Positions 61,801 to 64,000 of a DNA stretch of 64,000 bases are shown here, one piece after another (positions within the stretch are counted from its first letter, which is position 1; every line of letters starts with the position of its first letter). Source of the DNA: Extibacter muris (GTDB lineage Bacteria > Bacillota > Clostridia > Lachnospirales > Lachnospiraceae); assembly GCF_004345005.1 (NCBI RefSeq), contig NZ_SMMX01000014.1, forward strand, positions 1 through 64,000. The letters are read 5' to 3'. A program made the translations under genes and the position numbers. The notes below the pieces were generated by a model. That model was not told where the DNA came from and did no database searches. It worked only from the letters and a program-made list of their open reading frames with translations.

Positions 61801-62982
61801 TACCGGATTGAAGGTTCTAAGGATGGAGAGAACTTTGACGTATTGTTTGAACAAAAGTCTTCACCGGACGGAACGAGAGAGGACGAGCAGAAGATACAGA
61901 GCAAAGAGTCTTACCGTTATGTCAGAGTTGTGATCACAGACTATCCAGAGTGGGAAGGAGCCGACTATTGGACTGCATTTGCCGAGTTTGAAGTATATGG
62001 AAGCAAAGCAGGGCCAGAAGTCGTGACAAAGAATCTGGAGATCAAGCTGGCAGAGGCGAAAGCGTATACAGAAGAAAAATATACAGAAGAAAGCTATAAG
62101 GCGCTTCAGGAAGCAATCAAAGCAGCGGAAGCTGTTCTGGCAGATGAGGAAAAAACGCAGGCGCAGGTAGACGAACAGGTGAAGAAACTTGCAGAGGCGA
62201 TCAAAGAACTTGAGGAGAAAGAGGATCCTGGTCAGCCGGGTACGGAGAATCTGGCGCTGAATAAACCGACCACATCATCTACGAAGGACATCGATGAGAA
62301 ACCTTCCTCTAACGGAAATGACGGAAAGGCAGATACGCTTTGGGTAGCAACCGGAAATTACGAAGATACTCCATTACCACATTGGTGGCAGGTAGATCTC
62401 GGAAAAGAGTATGCACTGGACAGATATAAAATCATGTTCGAGGAGGATCAGAACCAAGGCGCATGGAAATACAGGGTTGAAGGTTCTAAAGATGGAGAGA
62501 ACTTCGACGTATTATTTGAACAGAAGGATTCGCCGGACGGAACGAGAGTGGACGAGCAGAAGATACAGAGCGGGGAGACTTACCGCTATGTCAGAGTTGT
62601 GATCACGGGCTATCCAGAGTGGGATGGTTCTGTCGAATGGGATTATTGGACAGCAATGGCAGAATTTGAAGTGTATGAGAAAGAAGTTTTCCCATCTGTT
62701 GATAAGTCAGGTCTGGAGAATAAACTGAAAGAAGCAAAGGATTATAAGGCGGACGGTTACACGGCAGAAAGCTATGCGGCGCTCCAGAAAGCAATAGAGG
62801 AAGCGGAAAGTGTTCTGGCGGATGAGAAGGCAACGCAGGATGCACTGGACGCACAGGTTGTAAAACTCGAGACTGCCATTTCAGCTTTGGACGAAGTAAC
62901 GGAACCAGAAGAACCGGAGGATCCGAAAGATCCGACGCCGAATCCGGACAAAGAACATCCAGTCGATAAGCCGGGAGATTAG
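58879..62982 (+). CDS. Giant beta-helix, F5/8C and FIVAR surface protein (cut by TAG)
   Basis: 1367 codons. Signal peptide 1-28. A right-handed beta-helix (about 35-560) of the pectate lyase/DUF1565 kind opens with TYYVDQDGGNDANSGTSEKE and has N/G-rich coils. A galactose-binding-like segment follows, then three F5/8-type C (discoidin/CBM32-like) domains, each followed by a FIVAR helical spacer (LEEL/YTEESY patterns). The frame ends with Pro/Glu-rich linker and TAG at 62980-62982; the sorting signal continues in frame behind it. The start is 58879 (TGAGGAG upstream). The beta-helix may bind or cleave polysaccharide; no catalytic residues can be assigned. Confidence 0.85.
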   Translation: MRKSMKRGFAAILTAALVLQYIPEISVNAEKSAGEGKTYYVDQDGGNDANSGTSEKEAWSSLEKVNETTFQPGDKLLFEKGDEWVGQLSPKGSGEEGNPIVIGSYGDGNERPLISGNNWCGENGDDLENRIFNAAVYFYNQQYWEITDLEVTNRIPGDNPDDHIKKYGVLIMGEDAGTLRHMYCKNLDVHDVVSHPIGNQAGIGRGGIVYIIRGNEVPTNWDDILIEGNQVGPNINHYGISFLSTWGSSSFPAESGIPANEYAGQRVNSTNIVIRNNYCEDVGNAAICPSAYSNALIEYNVCDGCNSGPNGNVPVWWEYGDYTVAQFNEVFGSGASDSKEDSQAFDADVAAKKNYIQYNYTHDNPSGAFFECALGSKYETHIRYNVSQNDGSGTNSYGGGAIVTIGGYSTGDGNKLNVYNNDFYLAEGYDSWITNNWDGREVNPKTYQFRNNVIYSDGESKGWHQYLQGSADHNAYGGSDKNILRADDENAVSISKADFKAIGTGASGIDSVDGYQLAEGSACINAGTLIEGNGGRDYWGNPVSMTEVPNIGADNKGAAGVKEDYGIDFEDRAAEEKALTGEYEGCNFGEGWLTAEVKNSKVLYADGTKTTYLIELPDNRTLESFQAFCEDSALVTLSGNGYEREFAITSAKTTYLTDFPSALKEVKIEIVSPKGSGAVKFDNLVLREAQYERNNIARGKYSWEEGKSQYPASNGNDGDEDTLWIHEGNDKVGWMVDLGRDYDLSDFELVFENEGDVWKYELQGARDGDQYFEEIPIYDATDNTDGSKVQKGSFEPGTVYRYVLVKLTDFPAEDYWPGFAEFKLYARDYSELDKSELTKLISEVKYMKPGNYTDESYANLCTAFEQAKKDFEEADTKEKVSAAIEKLQEAIDALKIKEGANLALGKPTKSSTQNVDERPSSNGNDGDESTLWVATGNYEDTPLPHWWQVDLEKEYVLDKYRIVFEGDKNPGAWKYRIEGSKDGENFDVLFEQKSSPDGTREDEQKIQSKESYRYVRVVITDYPEWEGADYWTAFAEFEVYGSKAGPEVVTKNLEIKLAEAKAYTEEKYTEESYKALQEAIKAAEAVLADEEKTQAQVDEQVKKLAEAIKELEEKEDPGQPGTENLALNKPTTSSTKDIDEKPSSNGNDGKADTLWVATGNYEDTPLPHWWQVDLGKEYALDRYKIMFEEDQNQGAWKYRVEGSKDGENFDVLFEQKDSPDGTRVDEQKIQSGETYRYVRVVITGYPEWDGSVEWDYWTAMAEFEVYEKEVFPSVDKSGLENKLKEAKDYKADGYTAESYAALQKAIEEAESVLADEKATQDALDAQVVKLETAISALDEVTEPEEPEDPKDPTPNPDKEHPVDKPGD
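61579..62684 (+). repeat. Tandem F5/8C plus FIVAR module duplication
   Basis: Two modules, 61579-62009 and 62248-62684, share long blocks such as WVATGNYEDTPLPHWWQVDL and GSKDGENFDVLFEQK almost exactly, while the first discoidin-like domain (from about 60950) is diverged. Recent internal duplication; recombination could change module number. Confidence 0.85.
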
Positions 62983-63156
62983 TCTGACAAGAATACAGAT
63001 CATTCCCAGTCAGGTAAAGGACAGAATAATTCTGGCAGTCATGGCGGGAAGGCAGTACAAACCGGAGACGAAGCGCCGATCATGGCATCCGCTTTCCTGA
63101 TGATGGCGGCAATGGTTGTGATCTGCGGAGTTATAGTACGAAAAAAGAGGAGATAA
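62983..63156 (+). pseudogene. Detached cell-wall sorting signal behind in-frame TAG
   Basis: Same frame as 58879-62982, no start codon. Reads SDKNTDHSQSGKGQNNSGSH then KAVQTGDEAP, a hydrophobic helix (IMASAFLMMAAMVVICGVIV) and RKKRR before TAA at 63154-63156. It is a standard sorting signal with QTGD like that of the basal pilin. A single base change to a sense codon would restore a 1425-residue wall-anchored protein. Confidence 0.85.
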
Positions 63157-63157
63157 T

Positions 63158-63922
63158 ATGAGACGTCGGATATTAAGATTACTTCTGCTAATGTTTGCAG
63201 CATTTATATTGCCGGCTTGCGCAGGATCGGAAAAAGCGGCAGAGTCTGAAAATGAAATGTTTGATACGCATACAAAGCAATTTCTGAAGTATGCTGAAAA
63301 ATATGGACTGATAGAATCAGCAGAATACCAGGCTTTGGAAGATCAGTTGGAAAAAGAAAATGACCGGCGAAAAAAGGCTGTGGAACAGGGGGAAGTAATC
63401 TATGGTCCGACACAGTATACTATGGAGACGTATATAAAGTATATATGCGGCTCCATGGAACCAGAATTGATAGAAAAAATGAAGGGGAAAGAAATCTCAT
63501 GTACAGAAGAAGACGTGCGGGCTTATTATGAAGATAATAAGGAATATATTGCGGTTCAGGAGGCTGCAATGCAGTTTGACGTGATCATGACGTCACAGGA
63601 AAACAAGGAGTTACTAGAAAAAATAGCGCAGGAGGATGACGTTATAAAGTACGCAGAATCCGATGCAGAGGTTTTTACTGTTTCTGAGATGGAGTTTCAG
63701 GAAAATAGTGTGGTATATAACCGGAATCCGGACTTAATGGAACAACTATTTGGAATGAAATCCGGAGACCGCTATCTGACGGAAGATATAGAAGGGATCG
63801 TATATCTCTATGTGTATAAAGGAGAGACAGAGAGCTGTATTCTGCCTTATGAGCAAGTAAGAGAAAGTGTAGAAAATATGTATTTAAGAGCGGAATTTGA
63901 TGAAATTCTTTCACGGGAATAA
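63158..63922 (+). CDS. Lipoprotein with SurA/PrsA-like helical region
   Basis: 254 residues. Lipobox ILPACAGS, then helix-rich sequence (about 35-150) with a pattern like foldase N-domains (MKGKEISCTEEDVRAYYEDN, KEYIAVQEA) and a small C-terminal alpha/beta part. SurA/PrsA-type peptidyl-prolyl isomerase relatives have this order; the PPIase core looks incomplete. It starts 1 bp after the wall-anchor gene ends, so it may help fold or export the giant surface protein. Assignment is tentative. Confidence 0.5.
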   Translation: MRRRILRLLLLMFAAFILPACAGSEKAAESENEMFDTHTKQFLKYAEKYGLIESAEYQALEDQLEKENDRRKKAVEQGEVIYGPTQYTMETYIKYICGSMEPELIEKMKGKEISCTEEDVRAYYEDNKEYIAVQEAAMQFDVIMTSQENKELLEKIAQEDDVIKYAESDAEVFTVSEMEFQENSVVYNRNPDLMEQLFGMKSGDRYLTEDIEGIVYLYVYKGETESCILPYEQVRESVENMYLRAEFDEILSRE

Positions 63923-63938
63923 AAGAGGAGGAAAGGCA

Positions 63939-64000
63939 ATGAAGGAGAGAAAGCTAATAGCTTTGGGTATGGCTGGCATGTTGTCGCTGAGTGGTTTGTT
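63939..64000 (+). CDS. Secreted or lipoprotein gene, 5' end only
   Basis: AGAGGAGGAAAGG precedes ATG 63939. The 20 visible codons (MKERKLIALGMAGMLSLSGL) are a signal peptide start. The rest lies beyond the window; it is co-transcribed with the surface protein and lipoprotein. Confidence 0.6.
   Translation, partial: MKERKLIALGMAGMLSLSGL

Noticed and set aside
28334-62982. TAG recoded as a sense codon in this organism
   Set aside because: TAG also ends the sortase (4550-4552), SipA-like (2709-2711) and MalG-like (24808-24810) genes at expected lengths, so it works as a normal stop.
1-64000. CRISPR arrays, tRNA or rRNA genes
   Set aside because: No regularly spaced short repeats were seen, and no cloverleaf sequence with T-loop consensus or rRNA stretch was recognised.

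Overview
The window looks like a chromosomal stretch from a gut-type, mid-GC Firmicute, most likely a member of the Lachnospiraceae (Clostridia). The evidence is Gram-positive surface anchoring (sortase signals, lipoboxes), YesM/YesN and VanR/VanS-style two-component systems, TPP riboswitches, and remnants of the Rep/Mob/CwlT-type elements that circulate in gut Clostridia. This is inferred from protein character only; no rRNA or other marker gene is present.

Layout. (1) 0.27-5.2 kb: a complete sortase-built pilus operon with a tip protein, a small DivIVA-like protein, a signal-peptidase-like protein that has lost both catalytic residues (SipA-type), a Spy0128-like shaft pilin, a class B pilin sortase and a basal pilin. 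(2) 5.3-16 kb: an accessory zone full of scars. It holds serine recombinase, Mob, RepA and cysteine-rich protein fragments, a frameshifted XRE regulator, DUF3795 and SnoaL-like genes, a GNAT fragment cut by a group II intron RT fragment, a deleted IS3 copy, half of a permease, a lipoprotein, a broken GntR gene, a double-HTH MerR regulator with a flavodoxin-like gene pair, a broken CPBP protease and a TetR gene with a clear operator. (3) 16-20 kb: a LytTR/GHKL system facing an OmpR-type system. (4) 20.8-27.6 kb: a propeller-like solute-binding lipoprotein, two importer permeases, a HlyD-like adaptor and a MacB-like protein, with no ATPase. (5) 27.9-29.3 kb: a damaged duplicate of the DUF2461/TPP-riboswitch/thiamine region. 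(6) 29.8-33.4 kb: a site-2 protease and small effector-binding, zinc-ribbon and SRPBCC proteins. (7) 33.7-46.2 kb: a VanRS-like pair, a flavodoxin/ferredoxin protein, an ABC exporter, a sigma factor, the second DUF2461 copy, and a thiamine salvage operon (tenA, thiamine pyrophosphokinase, thiD, gutted thiE, HAD, Nudix) behind tandem TPP riboswitches. (8) 46.5-48.9 kb: an AraC/GyrI regulator and more broken genes. (9) 48.9-64 kb: a carbohydrate locus with a YesM/YesN system, a sugar ABC importer, a GH65 phosphorylase-type enzyme, a HAD phosphatase, and a giant beta-helix/F5-8C/FIVAR surface protein whose wall anchor is cut off by an in-frame amber codon, followed by lipoproteins.

The strongest leads are the SipA-like pilus protein; the ATPase-less importer/adaptor/MacB cluster; the two thiE fragments 16 kb apart that carry complementary parts of the protein, each next to DUF2461 and tandem TPP riboswitches; and the amber codon that would release a wall-anchored surface protein. 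Many genes carry single-base indels in homopolymers or a single nonsense codon, so real decay has to be separated from assembly error before conclusions about function are drawn.
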